Assembly: GCF_029840635.1 (NCBI RefSeq)
Contig: NZ_JAOCCU010000025.1
Coordinates: forward strand, 27,957-91,956
Length of the DNA stretch: 64,000 bases
Direction: 5' to 3'
Origin: Mitsuaria sp. GD03876
GTDB taxonomy: Bacteria; Pseudomonadota; Gammaproteobacteria; Burkholderiales; Burkholderiaceae_C
The notes under the pieces are model-generated. The model was given only the letters and a program-made list of their open reading frames with translations. It was not told the DNA's origin and made no database searches. Positions 8,815-17,941 of this stretch are shown here, in pieces; positions within the stretch are counted from its first letter, which is position 1, and each line of letters opens with the position of its first letter. Made by a program: the position numbers and the translations under genes.

Positions 8815-9950
8815 GCGCGAAGCAGAAGCACATCACCAGCCCCTTGTCGCGCGCGAGCGGCGAGACCGTCCGGAGCGATGGGTTCGAGCGGACCGATCGG
8901 CATGACCGGCATGAATGGCATGAACGGCATGAACGGCGCGACGCGCGGGCCGCGCAAGCGCTCCTGCCGACGCGCCGTGACGCGCTGGCGCTGGGCGTCG
9001 GCCTCGCGGCGGGCGTCGTCGCCGGCGGCGCGCGGGCCCAGTCCGGCGGCGCGCCCAAGGAGCTGCGCCTGGACTACGCCTACTACTCGCCGACCAGCCT
9101 GGTGCTGCGGCGTTTCGGCTGGCTGGAGGAGGACCTCGGCAAGGACGGCATCCCCGTGCGCTGGGTGCTGAGCGCGGGCAGCAACCGGGCGCTCGAGTAC
9201 CTGAACGCCGGCAGCATCGACATCGGATCGACCGCGGGCCTGGCCGCGCTGCTGGCCCGCGCGAACGGCAATCCGATCCGCGCGCCGTACATCTTCTCCA
9301 GACCGGAATGGACCGCGCTGGTGGTGCGGGGCGACTCGGGCATCCGGTCGCTCGCGGACCTCAAGGGCCGCAAGATCGCGGCGACCAAGGGCACCGATCC
9401 CTATCTGTTCCTGCTGCGAGCGCTGCACACCGTGGGCCTGAAGCGCGGCGACATCGAGCATGTCGCGCTCCAGCACGCCGACGGTCGCGTGGCGCTCGAG
9501 CAGGGGCGCGTCGATGCCTGGGCGGGGCTGGATCCGCTGATGGCGGCGAGCGAGCTCGATGCGGGGTCCAAGCTGCTCTACCGCAATGTCGGTTTCAACA
9601 CCTATGGCTTCCTGAACGTGCGCGAGGAGTTCCTGACCCGTCACCCGCAGATCGTGCGGCGCGTGATCGCGGCGTACGAGCGCGCGCGGGCCTGGACGCT
9701 GGCGAATCCGTCGGACGCCGCGAAGATCCTGTCGGAGGAGGCGAAGGTCAGCCTGCCGGTGGCGCTGCTGCAGGTGAAGCTGCGCAGCGACTTCTCGCAC
9801 CCGCAGCCGTCGGACGAGCATGTGAAGGCGCTGCAGGCGGCGGCACCGATCCTGAGCGCTGAGCAGCTGGTGCGGCCGGGCGCCGACCTGAATCGGACGA
9901 TCGCGGAGCTGGTCGACACCCGTTTCGCCACCGGACTGATCAAGGCCTGA
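8811..9950 (+). CDS. SsuA-like sulfonate/nitrate-type substrate-binding protein with long N-terminus
   Basis: Periplasmic receptor of 379 aa for the permease and ATPase encoded next. The mature domain begins ELRLDYAYYSPTSLVLRR and contains SAGSNRALEYLNAGSIDIG, KIAATKGTDPYLFLLRALH and GRVDAWAGLDPLMAAS, all typical of the SsuA/TauA fold. The export signal is twin-arginine-like (TRRDALALGVGLAAG, Arg55-Arg56) ending GARAQS. It is preceded by about 50 extra residues, including a His/Arg/Glu-rich run at about 29-43 encoded by a 9-bp tandem array. No ATG lies between the start used here, which overlaps the previous stop by ATGA, and the signal peptide, so the extension is probably translated. Confidence 0.82.
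   Translation: MSAKQKHITSPLSRASGETVRSDGFERTDRHDRHEWHERHERRDARAAQALLPTRRDALALGVGLAAGVVAGGARAQSGGAPKELRLDYAYYSPTSLVLRRFGWLEEDLGKDGIPVRWVLSAGSNRALEYLNAGSIDIGSTAGLAALLARANGNPIRAPYIFSRPEWTALVVRGDSGIRSLADLKGRKIAATKGTDPYLFLLRALHTVGLKRGDIEHVALQHADGRVALEQGRVDAWAGLDPLMAASELDAGSKLLYRNVGFNTYGFLNVREEFLTRHPQIVRRVIAAYERARAWTLANPSDAAKILSEEAKVSLPVALLQVKLRSDFSHPQPSDEHVKALQAAAPILSAEQLVRPGADLNRTIAELVDTRFATGLIKA
8898..8942 (+). repeat. 9-bp tandem array (five units) inside the SsuA-like gene
   Basis: Five consecutive 9-base units related to CGGCATGAA run from 8898 to 8942; units 2 and 4 are identical and the others differ by one to four bases. The unit length is a multiple of three, so copy-number change would lengthen or shorten the His/Arg-rich leader (RHDRHEWHERHERRD) without breaking the frame. 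Confidence 0.8.
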
Positions 9951-9957
9951 CGGAGCG

Positions 9958-10929
9958 ATGAGCGCCGATCCCGACCTGATCGCGCGGGCGATCGCCTCGC
10001 TCGGGCCCGTGTTGCCTGAGCAGCCGCTGCCGTCCGGCTCGCCAGAAGATGGCGTCGTCGGGCGCGATGCGGCAAGCGCGGCTCGGCGACCGTCGGCGGC
10101 TGCGGCGGCTGCGGCGGCTGCGGCGGCCGCGGCGGGCGGTGCCTTCGCCGCCGCGTGGGCAAGGCGATGGCCGGCGTGGCTGCTTGGCGCGCTGCCGCCG
10201 CTGGTGGTGCTCGCGCTGGCGGAAGCGGCGGTGCGCCTGGGCTGGATCGCGCCGCACCTGTTGCCGGCGCCGAGCGATGTGGCCGCCGCGCTCGCGGCGA
10301 TGGTCCGCGATGGCCAGCTGGCGCAGCACGTGCTGGCGAGCACGCTGCGCGTGGCCGGCGGCTTCGCGCTGGGCGCGGCGCTGGCCGTGCTGTCCGGCGC
10401 GCTGGTCGGCCTGTCCGCCACCGCGGCGGCACTGCTGACGCCGAGCTTCCAGGCGCTGCGGGCGATCCCGTCGCTGGCCTGGGTGCCCTTGCTGCTGCTG
10501 TGGCTGGGCATCGACGAGGCGTCCAAGCTCGCGTTGATCGCGATCGGCGCCTTCTTCCCGGTCTACATGGGCGTGGCGTCGGGCTTCCGCGACGTCGACC
10601 GCAAGCTGGTGGAGGTGGCGCGGCTGCGCGGCCTCGGTGGCGCCACGCTGGCGCGACGGGTGCTGCTGCCAGCCGCGTTGCCGGCGTTGCTGACCGGGTT
10701 GCGCAACGGGCTGAGCCTGGCCTGGATGTTCATGGTGGCGGCCGAGTTGATCGCCGCCAGTCGCGGCCTGGGTTATCTGCTGACCGACGGCCGCGAGACC
10801 GGGCGCGCGGACCTGGTGCTGGCGGCCATCGTGCTGCTGGCGCTGCTGGGCAAGCTCAGCGACGGCGGCATGGCCGCGCTGGAACGACGCGCGCTGCATT
10901 GGCGCGACAGCTTTGGAGGCGCGGCATGA
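9958..10929 (+). CDS. SsuC/TauC-family ABC permease with N-terminal poly-Ala stretch
   Basis: Inner-membrane permease of 323 aa for the SsuA-like receptor encoded 7 bases upstream. After an unusual N-terminal segment of about 70 residues with a run of some 13 alanines, the family core begins (RLGWIAPHLLPAPSDVAAAL). The EAA loop reads LVEVARLRGLGGATLARRVL, and RAIPSLAWVPLLLLWLGI is the conserved SsuC transmembrane block. Six or so membrane segments are visible. The ordinary family length is about 250-270, so the extra length is all at the N-terminus. Its stop overlaps the ATPase gene start by ATGA. Confidence 0.87.
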   Translation: MSADPDLIARAIASLGPVLPEQPLPSGSPEDGVVGRDAASAARRPSAAAAAAAAAAAAAGGAFAAAWARRWPAWLLGALPPLVVLALAEAAVRLGWIAPHLLPAPSDVAAALAAMVRDGQLAQHVLASTLRVAGGFALGAALAVLSGALVGLSATAAALLTPSFQALRAIPSLAWVPLLLLWLGIDEASKLALIAIGAFFPVYMGVASGFRDVDRKLVEVARLRGLGGATLARRVLLPAALPALLTGLRNGLSLAWMFMVAAELIAASRGLGYLLTDGRETGRADLVLAAIVLLALLGKLSDGGMAALERRALHWRDSFGGAA

Positions 10930-11681
10930 GCCTGCTGACGGTGACGGTGCGGTCCAAGCGCTTCGCGCGGGGCGACGAACGCGGCGATGGGAAGCACGAG
11001 CGCGCGCCGGTGCTGCAGGACGTCCACTTCGACCTGAGGGCGGGCGAGGTGCTGGGGCTGGTCGGCGCGAGCGGCTGCGGCAAGAGCACCTTGCTGCGCA
11101 TCGTGGCGGGGCTCGATCCCGATTTCCACGGCGAGGTGCGGCTCGGTGGGCATGCCCGGCACGGGCCGGATCGAGAGATCGGCGTGGTGTTCCAGGAACC
11201 GCGGCTGTTCCCCTGGCTCACGGTGGCGGAGAACGTCGGCTTCGACCTCGGCCAGGGCCACGACCAGGCCTGGGTGGCCACGCTGCTGCGCGAGGTCGGG
11301 CTGGCCGAGCTCGGCGACGCGTTGCCGCGCCAGCTGTCCGGTGGCCAGGCGCAGCGCGCGGCGATCGCCCGGGCGCTGTACACGCGGCCGCGGGTGCTGC
11401 TGCTGGACGAGCCGTTCTCGGCGCTCGACGCGTTCACGCGGATGCGGCTGCAGGATCTGGTGCGCGAGGTCGCCGCGAAGCACGGCACCAGCCTCGTCCT
11501 GGTCACGCACGACGTCGAGGAAGCGGTGTTGCTGGCCGACCGCGTGCTGGTGCTGGGCGCGACGCCAGGACGGATCGTGCGGCGCATCGACGTGCCGCTC
11601 ATCCATCCGCGCGGCCGCGGCAGCGCCGAAGTCGCCGAGTTCCGGGGGCAGGTCCTGGCGGAACTGGAGCGGCTGAGTTGA
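10926..11681 (+). CDS. SsuB/TauB-family ABC importer ATPase
   Basis: Cytoplasmic ATPase of 251 aa and last gene of the first sulfur operon. It shows Walker A GASGCGKST, Q-loop VVFQEPRLFPWL, signature LSGGQAQR, Walker B VLLLDEPFSALD and switch His in VTHDVEE. QEPRLFPWLTV is typical of the nitrate/sulfonate/taurine branch. The ATG at 10926 overlaps the permease stop. A perfect stem-loop follows 43 bases after the stop. A second ssuB is encoded 4 kb downstream, so the region carries two complete Ssu-type importers. Confidence 0.9.
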   Translation: MSLLTVTVRSKRFARGDERGDGKHERAPVLQDVHFDLRAGEVLGLVGASGCGKSTLLRIVAGLDPDFHGEVRLGGHARHGPDREIGVVFQEPRLFPWLTVAENVGFDLGQGHDQAWVATLLREVGLAELGDALPRQLSGGQAQRAAIARALYTRPRVLLLDEPFSALDAFTRMRLQDLVREVAAKHGTSLVLVTHDVEEAVLLADRVLVLGATPGRIVRRIDVPLIHPRGRGSAEVAEFRGQVLAELERLS

Positions 11682-11724
11682 TTCAGTCGCTGGGGCAGGG
11701 CGACGGCCTTTCCCTCACCCCCCG

Positions 11725-11749
11725 CCCTCTCCCGCAGTGCGGGAGAGGG
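11725..11749. terminator. Perfect 11-bp stem-loop after the first sulfur operon
   Basis: Arms CCCTCTCCCGC (11725-11735) and GCGGGAGAGGG (11739-11749) pair perfectly around a 3-base loop. No U-tract follows, so it may be a REP-like element or an mRNA 3'-end stabiliser rather than a true intrinsic terminator. It separates the first sulfur operon from ssuE. Confidence 0.55.
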
Positions 11750-11909
11750 AGCCATGAGGCACCGGATCGGTCTTGCGGAGGGGGCCGTCGCAGTCACCGA
11801 GCCTCACGAATAGCCGTTTTGCGCCTATCCATCGACGTTCTGCTTCGTTCGGGGAAGGGCGGCCGATTCGCAGAATGAGCCTGTCCTGATTCCTGCCTCG
11901 CCCCCCGCC

Positions 11910-12497
11910 ATGACCACCTCCACGACCCCGCCGGTGCTGCTGATCGCAGCGAGTCCCAGCCTCCGATCGCGCTCCGGCGCACTGCTCGCCGGCGCCGCCG
12001 AGCGGCTTCATCACCACGGCCTGTCGACCCGCACGCTCCGCCTGCGCGAGCTGCCGGCGCAATCGCTGCTGCATGCCGACGTCGACGATCCCGCGATTCG
12101 GGACGCCCTCGCCGCCGTGGCCGAGGCCCGCGTGGTCGTGCTCGCCACCCCCATCTACAAGGCGGCCTACAGCGGCCTGCTGAAGGTCTTCCTCGACCTG
12201 CTGCCGCAGGACGGCCTGGCCGGCAAGCCGGTCTGGACGCTTGCCACCGGTGGCAGCCTCGCGCACCTGCTGGCGCTGGACTACGGCCTGCTGCCGGTGC
12301 TGTCCGCGCTCGGCGCCCGCGCGCACATCGACGGCGTCTACGCCAGCGACGCGCAGATTCCCAAGGACGCCGCCGGCGAGTACCGCGTCGCCGACGACAT
12401 CGGCCGCCGCCTGCTGGCCGGCGCCGCGCAGGTGCTCGAGCGCGTGCCGGCGCCCGTGCGCGCGGCCTCCGCCACGCGGCCCGCGCTGGTCCTCTGA
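11910..12497 (+). CDS. ssuE: NADPH-dependent FMN reductase SsuE
   Basis: Flavin reductase of 195 aa that supplies FMNH2 to SsuD and plausibly to the other monooxygenases in this region. The flavodoxin-like fold starts PVLLIAASPSLRSRSGAL, with the flavin-binding SPSxRSRS loop. The TPIYKAAYSGLLK segment and the following PQDGLAGKPV are hallmarks of SsuE. Length fits the family (about 190). It is the first gene of the ssuEADCB unit, with a 28-base gap to ssuA. In other bacteria ssu genes are derepressed by sulfate starvation through CysB/Cbl-type LysR regulators; no such site was identified here. Confidence 0.92.
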   Translation: MTTSTTPPVLLIAASPSLRSRSGALLAGAAERLHHHGLSTRTLRLRELPAQSLLHADVDDPAIRDALAAVAEARVVVLATPIYKAAYSGLLKVFLDLLPQDGLAGKPVWTLATGGSLAHLLALDYGLLPVLSALGARAHIDGVYASDAQIPKDAAGEYRVADDIGRRLLAGAAQVLERVPAPVRAASATRPALVL

Positions 12498-12525
12498 TCC
12501 CCAATTCCTTCTTCGAGATCCCACC

Positions 12526-13521
12526 ATGACGCACTTCCTCGATCGCCGCGGGGCGCTCGCGCGCCTGGCCACGCTGGCCGCCGCCTTGACCGCCTCGCTG
12601 GGCCTGGCCGCCGGCGCCGCCCGGGCCCAGTCGCCCGCGAATCCCACCGAACTCCGCATCGGCTTCCAGAAGTACGGCACGCTGACCGTGCTGAAGGCCA
12701 AGGGCGACCTGGAGAAGCGCCTCGCGCCGCTGGGCATCGCCGTCAAGTGGACCGAGTTCCCCGCCGGCCCGCAGCTGCTCGAAGGCCTGAACGTCGGCTC
12801 GATCGACTTCGGCACCGTCGGCGAGGCCCCGCCGATCTTTGCCCAGGCTGCCGGCGCCGACCTCGTCTACGTCGCCAACCAGCCGCCCGCGCCCGCCGCC
12901 GAGGCGTTGGTCGTGCCCAAGGATTCGCCGATCAAGTCGCTGGCCGACCTGAAGGGCAAGAAGATCGCGCTGAACAAGGGCTCCAACGTCCACTACCTGC
13001 TGGTCAAGCTGCTGGAGAAGCAGGGCCTGAAGTACGGCGACATCAACGTCGTCTACCTGCCGCCGGCCGATGCGCGCGCCGCCTTCGAGCGCGGCGCGGT
13101 CGACGCCTGGGTGATCTGGGATCCGTTCCTGGCCGCCGCGGAACGCCAGCTTGGCGCGCGCGTCGTGGCCGACGGCAAGGGCGTCGTCGCCAACCACCAG
13201 TTCTACCTGGCCGCGCGCGGCTACGCGGAGAAGCACCCGCAGGTCGTGCAGGCGATCGTCGACGAACTGGCGAAGCTGGACCGCTGGTCCGAGAGCAACA
13301 CGCAGGCCGTGGCGACGCTGCTGGCGCCGCAGATCGGGCTGGACGTCGCGACGACCGAGCTCGCCGCCGCGCGCTTCGCCTACGGCATCCAGCCGATCAC
13401 GCCGGCCATCGCCGCCGAGCAGCAGAAGATCGCCGATGCCTTCCACGCGCTGAAGCTGATCCCCAAGCCGATCCGCATCGCCGACGCGCTGCCGAAGTCG
13501 GTCCGCACCGCCGCGAAGTGA
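12526..13521 (+). CDS. ssuA: Aliphatic sulfonate-binding protein SsuA
   Basis: Periplasmic receptor of 331 aa for alkanesulfonates. It starts [20 protein letters not shown] with a signal peptide ending AARAQS. The mature part shows [59 protein letters not shown] and [17 protein letters not shown], all strongly conserved in SsuA. It lies between ssuE and ssuD as in many Burkholderiales and pseudomonads. The ATG at 12526 puts the signal peptide at the very N-terminus; in-frame sequence further upstream overlaps ssuE and is not protein-like. Confidence 0.93.
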   Translation: MTHFLDRRGALARLATLAAALTASLGLAAGAARAQSPANPTELRIGFQKYGTLTVLKAKGDLEKRLAPLGIAVKWTEFPAGPQLLEGLNVGSIDFGTVGEAPPIFAQAAGADLVYVANQPPAPAAEALVVPKDSPIKSLADLKGKKIALNKGSNVHYLLVKLLEKQGLKYGDINVVYLPPADARAAFERGAVDAWVIWDPFLAAAERQLGARVVADGKGVVANHQFYLAARGYAEKHPQVVQAIVDELAKLDRWSESNTQAVATLLAPQIGLDVATTELAAARFAYGIQPITPAIAAEQQKIADAFHALKLIPKPIRIADALPKSVRTAAK

Positions 13522-13531
13522 GGGACTCGCG

Positions 13532-14713
13532 ATGAAGATCCTCTGGTTCATCCCCACGCACGGCGACTCGCGTTACCTCGGCACCTCCAAGGGCGCGCGG
13601 GTCGCGGACTTCGACTACTACCGCCAGGTCGCGATCGCGGCCGACAGCCTTGGCTACGAAGGCGTGCTGCTGCCCACCGGGCGCAGCTGCGAGGACAGCT
13701 GGATCGTCGCGGCCAGCCTGATCGAGGCGACGCGCCGCCTGAAGTTCCTGGTCGCGCTGCGGCCGGGGCTGGTGCAGCCGGTGCAGTCGGCGCGCATGGC
13801 GGCGACGCTGGACCGGCTCTCCGGCGGTCGGCTGTTGGTGAACCTGGTGACCGGCGGCGATCCGGACGAGCTCGCCGGCGACGGCCTGTTCCTGCCGCAC
13901 GAGGAGCGCTACGCGCTGTCCACCGAGTTCCTGAGCGTTTGGCGCGACGTGCTGCGCGCCAGCCATGACGGTGAGGCCATCGACTTCGACGGCGAGCAGC
14001 TGCGCGTCAAGGGCGGCAAGCTGCTGTACCCGCCGGTCAGCCGGCCGTATCCGCCGGTGTTCTTCGGCGGTTCGTCCGGACCGGCGATCGAGCTGGCGGC
14101 CGAGCAGGTCGACACCTACCTGACCTGGGGCGAGCCGCCCGCGGCCGTCGCCGAGAAGCTCGACGAGGTGCGCGTGCGGGCCGAAGCCAAGGGCCGGAAG
14201 CTCGAGTACGGGATCCGCCTGCATGTCATCGTCCGCGAGACCGAGGACGAGGCCTGGGCCGCCGCCGGCGACCTGGTCAAGCACCTCGACGAGGACGTCA
14301 TCGCCGCGGCGCAGGCGAAGTTCGCGTCGATGGACTCGGTGGGGCAGCGCCGCATGGCCGAGCTCCACCAGGGCCGCTTCGACCGGAACGACATCCGCGC
14401 GGGCCTGGAGATCTCGCCCAACCTGTGGGCCGGTGTCGGCCTGGTGCGCGGCGGCGCGGGGACCGCGCTGGTCGGCAACCCGCGGCAGGTCGCCGATCGG
14501 ATCCAGGAGTACGCGGCGCTGGGGCTGGAGTACTTCGTGCTCAGCGGCTATCCGCACCTGGAGGAGGCCTACCGCTTCGCCGAGCTGGTGTTCCCGCTGC
14601 TGCCGCTGGACCTGCGGGAGAAACTCGCCGCGCCGAAGCTGACGGGACCGTTCGGCGAGATCGTCGCCAACAACTACGTGCCGGGGCCGGCCAAGCTGGC
14701 CGCGGCGAGCTGA
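13532..14713 (+). CDS. ssuD: FMNH2-dependent alkanesulfonate monooxygenase SsuD
   Basis: Cytoplasmic enzyme of 393 aa that cleaves alkanesulfonates to aldehyde and sulfite with FMNH2 and O2. It starts [19 protein letters not shown]; the flavin/substrate barrel shows [12 protein letters not shown] (conserved Cys53), [40 protein letters not shown] and [12 protein letters not shown] with the conserved His. The C-terminus [20 protein letters not shown] is also characteristic. It begins 10 bases after ssuA and ends one base before ssuC. The sulfite product would enter cysteine synthesis. Confidence 0.95.
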   Translation: MKILWFIPTHGDSRYLGTSKGARVADFDYYRQVAIAADSLGYEGVLLPTGRSCEDSWIVAASLIEATRRLKFLVALRPGLVQPVQSARMAATLDRLSGGRLLVNLVTGGDPDELAGDGLFLPHEERYALSTEFLSVWRDVLRASHDGEAIDFDGEQLRVKGGKLLYPPVSRPYPPVFFGGSSGPAIELAAEQVDTYLTWGEPPAAVAEKLDEVRVRAEAKGRKLEYGIRLHVIVRETEDEAWAAAGDLVKHLDEDVIAAAQAKFASMDSVGQRRMAELHQGRFDRNDIRAGLEISPNLWAGVGLVRGGAGTALVGNPRQVADRIQEYAALGLEYFVLSGYPHLEEAYRFAELVFPLLPLDLREKLAAPKLTGPFGEIVANNYVPGPAKLAAAS

Positions 14714-14714
14714 G

Positions 14715-15509
14715 ATGGGCGCCGCCGCGATCAAGCGCGCCGCGCGCGACACCCTGTGGCAGGGGTTCGTGCCGTGGCTGGTGCCGGTGGCCGTGCTCGC
14801 GCTGTGGCAGCTGAGCGCGCAGGCCGGCTGGCTGTCGACGCGGGTGCTGCCGGCGCCGTCGGCGGTGGCGAAGGCGGCGTGGGAGCTCGCGCTGTCGGGC
14901 GAGCTCTGGCGCCACCTGGCGGTGAGCACCGGGCGCGCCTTCATCGGCTTCGCGATCGGCGGCGGGCTGGGCCTGTTGCTGGGGCTGCTGACCGGCTCGC
15001 AACGTTGGGCGGAGACGGCGTTGGACACGACGCTGCAGATGCTGCGCAACATTCCGCCGCTGGCGCTGATCCCGCTGGTGATCCTGTGGTTCGGCATCGA
15101 CGAGACGGCCAAGCTGTTCCTGGTGGCGCTGGGGGTGTTCTTCCCGGTCTACCTGAACACGTTCCACGGCATCCGCGGCGTGGACCGCGACCTGATCGAG
15201 ATGGCGCGCTCCTACGGGCTGAGCGGCTGGTCGCTGTACCGGCAGGTGATCCTGCCCGGCGCGACGGCCTCGATCCTGGTCGGGCTGCGCTTCTCGCTGG
15301 GGCTGATGTGGGTGCTGCTGATCGTGGCCGAGACCATCTCGGCGCAGAGCGGCATCGGCTACATGACGATGAACGCGCGCGAGTTCCTGCAGACCGACGT
15401 GGTGCTGGTCGGCATCCTGATCTACGCGCTGCTGGGCAAGCTCGCCGACGTCGCGGCCCAGGCGCTGGAGCGCGCCTGGCTGCGCTGGCATCCGGGGTAC
15501 CAGACATGA
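14715..15509 (+). CDS. ssuC: Sulfonate ABC permease SsuC
   Basis: Inner-membrane permease of 264 aa, standard family length. The blocks [36 protein letters not shown] and the EAA loop [20 protein letters not shown] identify SsuC. About six hydrophobic segments are visible. It starts one base after the ssuD stop and its own stop overlaps the ssuB start by ATGA, so translation of ssuD-ssuC-ssuB is probably coupled. Confidence 0.94.
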   Translation: MGAAAIKRAARDTLWQGFVPWLVPVAVLALWQLSAQAGWLSTRVLPAPSAVAKAAWELALSGELWRHLAVSTGRAFIGFAIGGGLGLLLGLLTGSQRWAETALDTTLQMLRNIPPLALIPLVILWFGIDETAKLFLVALGVFFPVYLNTFHGIRGVDRDLIEMARSYGLSGWSLYRQVILPGATASILVGLRFSLGLMWVLLIVAETISAQSGIGYMTMNAREFLQTDVVLVGILIYALLGKLADVAAQALERAWLRWHPGYQT

Positions 15510-16483
15510 TGAGCGTGACCGAGATCGACATCCTGACCGACTGGCAGGACTCCCAGCCGGCGGTGTCGCCGCATGGCGGGGACCAGGAACGCGGACGGGC
15601 GCGCGGGTCGGCTTCGACGCGGGCCGAGGCGAGGACGGCCCGCGGCCCCGCGATCCGCCGCGATGCCGCGAGCGGCTCGACCGCCGGCGCCGGGGCTGCA
15701 CTCGACGGCAGCGGGGTGACGTTGTCGGGCCTGGGCAAGGCCTTCGGCGACCGCCAGGTCCTGCGCGACATCGACCTGCGGGTCGCGCCCGGCGAGTTCG
15801 TCGCCGTCATCGGACGCAGCGGCTGCGGCAAGAGCACCTTGCTGCGCCTGCTGGCGGGGCTGGACCGGCCGAGTGCCGGCGTGCTCGACGCCGGCGACGC
15901 GGCGGACACGCGCTTCATGTTCCAGGACGCGCGGCTGCTGCCGTGGGCGCGAGTGCTGGACAACGTCGCGCTCGGCCTGTCGGGTCCCGAGGGCCGGGAG
16001 CGGGCGCGCGAGGCGCTGGCGCAGGTCGGCCTGGCCGATCGCGCCAACGAATGGCCGGCGCGGCTGTCCGGCGGCCAGCGGCAGCGGGTCGCGCTGGCGC
16101 GGGCGCTGGTGCATGCGCCGCGGCTGTTGCTGCTGGACGAGCCGCTGGGCGCGCTGGACGCGCTGACGCGCATCGACATGCAGCGGCTGATCGAGACGCT
16201 GTGGGCGCGGCATCGCTTCACCGCGCTGCTGGTGACGCACGACGTGGCGGAGGCGGTGGCGCTGGCCGACCGCGTGCTGCTGATCGAGGACGGACGCCTG
16301 GCGCTGGACCTGCGGGTGGATCTGCCGCGCCCGCGCCGACGCGACGCGGCGTTCGCGGCGCTGGAGCAGCGCTTGCTCGACCGCGTGCTGAGCGCGCCCG
16401 AGCGGGAGGCGCTGGAGACGCGCGACGGGGCGGGGCACTGGCAGGTGCCGGTGCCCGCGCCGATGTTGCGCTGGGCGGTGTAG
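15506..16483 (+). CDS. ssuB: Sulfonate ABC ATPase SsuB with N-terminal extension
   Basis: Cytoplasmic ATPase of 325 aa. The core begins around residue 70 ([20 protein letters not shown]), with Walker [11 protein letters not shown]-loop [11 protein letters not shown], signature LSGGQRQR, Walker [15 protein letters not shown] and VTHDVAEAV. The first 70 residues are polar, Arg/Ala-rich and absent from most SsuB proteins (about 255-270 aa). Two adjacent ATG codons (15506 and 15509) are possible starts; the first overlaps the ssuC stop. A start just before the ATPase core would leave a gap after ssuC, so the longer form is preferred with modest certainty. Confidence 0.88.
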   Translation: MMSVTEIDILTDWQDSQPAVSPHGGDQERGRARGSASTRAEARTARGPAIRRDAASGSTAGAGAALDGSGVTLSGLGKAFGDRQVLRDIDLRVAPGEFVAVIGRSGCGKSTLLRLLAGLDRPSAGVLDAGDAADTRFMFQDARLLPWARVLDNVALGLSGPEGRERAREALAQVGLADRANEWPARLSGGQRQRVALARALVHAPRLLLLDEPLGALDALTRIDMQRLIETLWARHRFTALLVTHDVAEAVALADRVLLIEDGRLALDLRVDLPRPRRRDAAFAALEQRLLDRVLSAPEREALETRDGAGHWQVPVPAPMLRWAV

Positions 16484-16536
16484 CCGCCCGTACCGAGTGT
16501 TGCGCGGGCCTTCGACGGGGAGGGGCTGGGGGGCTC

Positions 16537-17646
16537 TCAACCGCCGAAGGCCTTGCGCAGCCGTTCGCCGGCGAAGGCTTGCGCGTTGCGCGCCTTCTCG
16601 ACGACGGCGGCCGTGCCGAAGAACTCGTGGGTGACGCCCTCGTAGTCGCGGCGCTCGACGAGGACATCGGCCTTCTTCAAGGCGTCCTCCATCTTGGCGC
16701 TGTCGGAGCGCAGCGGGTCGACGCGCGCGCTGATCAGCGTGACCGGCGGCAGCCCGGCGAGCCTGGCGTCGATCAGGTTCAGCCGCCAGTCCTTGAGCTG
16801 GTCCTTGTTGTCGAGGAGCTTGTCGATGAACCACTCGACCATCGCGCGGTTGAGCGGCTGCGCGACGGCGTTCTCGAGGTAGGACTCGGTGTTCAGGCTG
16901 GACTGCGTGACCGGGTAGATCGCGAGCACGTGGGCGGGCTTCTGCAGCCCGGCGTCGCGCGCCGCGATCGCGGTGGCCAGCGCGAGGTTGCCGCCGGCGC
17001 TTTCGCCGGCCAGCGCGACGCGGCTGGCGTCGCCCTTGAAGCGCGCGGCGTTCGCGATGGTCCAGCGGTAGGCGGCGAGCGCGTCGTCCCAGGCGGCGGG
17101 GAACTTGGCTTCGGGCGCGCGGCGGTAGTCGACGGAGACGACGACGGCCTGCGCCTGCTTGGCCAGGGCGCGGGCGCTGGCGTCGTAGACCTGCTTGTCG
17201 GCGATCACCCAGCCGCCGCCGTGGAAGTAGACGACGACGGGGAAGGGCCCCGGGCCGTCCGGCGTGAAGAAGCGCGCGGGCAGCACGCCGGCGGCGCCTT
17301 GCGCGGTGCCGTCGACGCTGGTGACGCCGGGGACGAGTTGTGCCGGATCGGTGCTCCGGTTGTTCTGGCGCAGCAGCGCGTTGACGGCGTCGGCGATGGT
17401 CGGGTTGGCGCGCGCGGCCGGCACGTCGATCTTCTCGATCGCCTTGGGCTTCAGACCCTCGTGCGCCTTCAGCAGCGCGAGCATGTCGCCGTCCAGCCGG
17501 ATCTGGCCCATGCCCTTGGCGATGGCGGTCTTGAACTTGCTGGGCTGCTCGTTGCCGGTGCCCTTGCCGGTGTCGTCGGCGGCACGGGCCAGGGGCAGCG
17601 CGAGCAGCAACGCGCTCAGCGCGGCGATGGGAAGGGAATGGCGCAT
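16537..17646 (-). CDS. Secreted alpha/beta hydrolase, HSL/family IV esterase
   Basis: Predicted exported carboxylesterase of 369 aa. MRHSLPIAALSALLLALP is a signal peptide ending ARAAD; an upstream in-frame ATG at 17674-17676 would put ten polar residues ahead of it and is less likely. The oxyanion-hole motif YFHGGGW and nucleophile motif GESAGG place it in the hormone-sensitive-lipase-like family IV. The rest of the triad is probably the Asp in SARVDPLRSDS and the His in YEGVTHEFFG. It is convergent with ssuB, 53 bases away. Physiological substrate unknown; family members act on short-chain acyl esters. Confidence 0.88.
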   Translation of the reverse strand: MRHSLPIAALSALLLALPLARAADDTGKGTGNEQPSKFKTAIAKGMGQIRLDGDMLALLKAHEGLKPKAIEKIDVPAARANPTIADAVNALLRQNNRSTDPAQLVPGVTSVDGTAQGAAGVLPARFFTPDGPGPFPVVVYFHGGGWVIADKQVYDASARALAKQAQAVVVSVDYRRAPEAKFPAAWDDALAAYRWTIANAARFKGDASRVALAGESAGGNLALATAIAARDAGLQKPAHVLAIYPVTQSSLNTESYLENAVAQPLNRAMVEWFIDKLLDNKDQLKDWRLNLIDARLAGLPPVTLISARVDPLRSDSAKMEDALKKADVLVERRDYEGVTHEFFGTAAVVEKARNAQAFAGERLRKAFGG

Positions 17647-17941
17647 GGCGGCGTCCTTGTCGGAGTGGAGCGGCATCGGGAGATGCTCAGCGGGTGCGTG
17701 AGCAAGGGGGATGCCCGAACGCGGCTGTCACGGGATTCGGATGGCCCGCGCCTTCCGACTTGACGTATCGTCGCGACGGCGCGTCGACAGGCGACGCCGA
17801 TAACAACGAGCCGGAGTCACCGGCACCCAGGGAGGATCCACCGCCGCGCGTCGCGCACCTACGAGGGCGCGGCGTGCCGCATGGCCGTTCCGGGGCCGGG
17901 GACGCAGGCGCGTCCCGCTCACCTCAACCGGAACCGATCCC

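Noticed and set aside
9940..10899. 319-codon minus-strand frame opposite the SsuC-like gene
   Set aside because: Gln/Arg/His-rich shadow; the plus strand encodes a normal permease.
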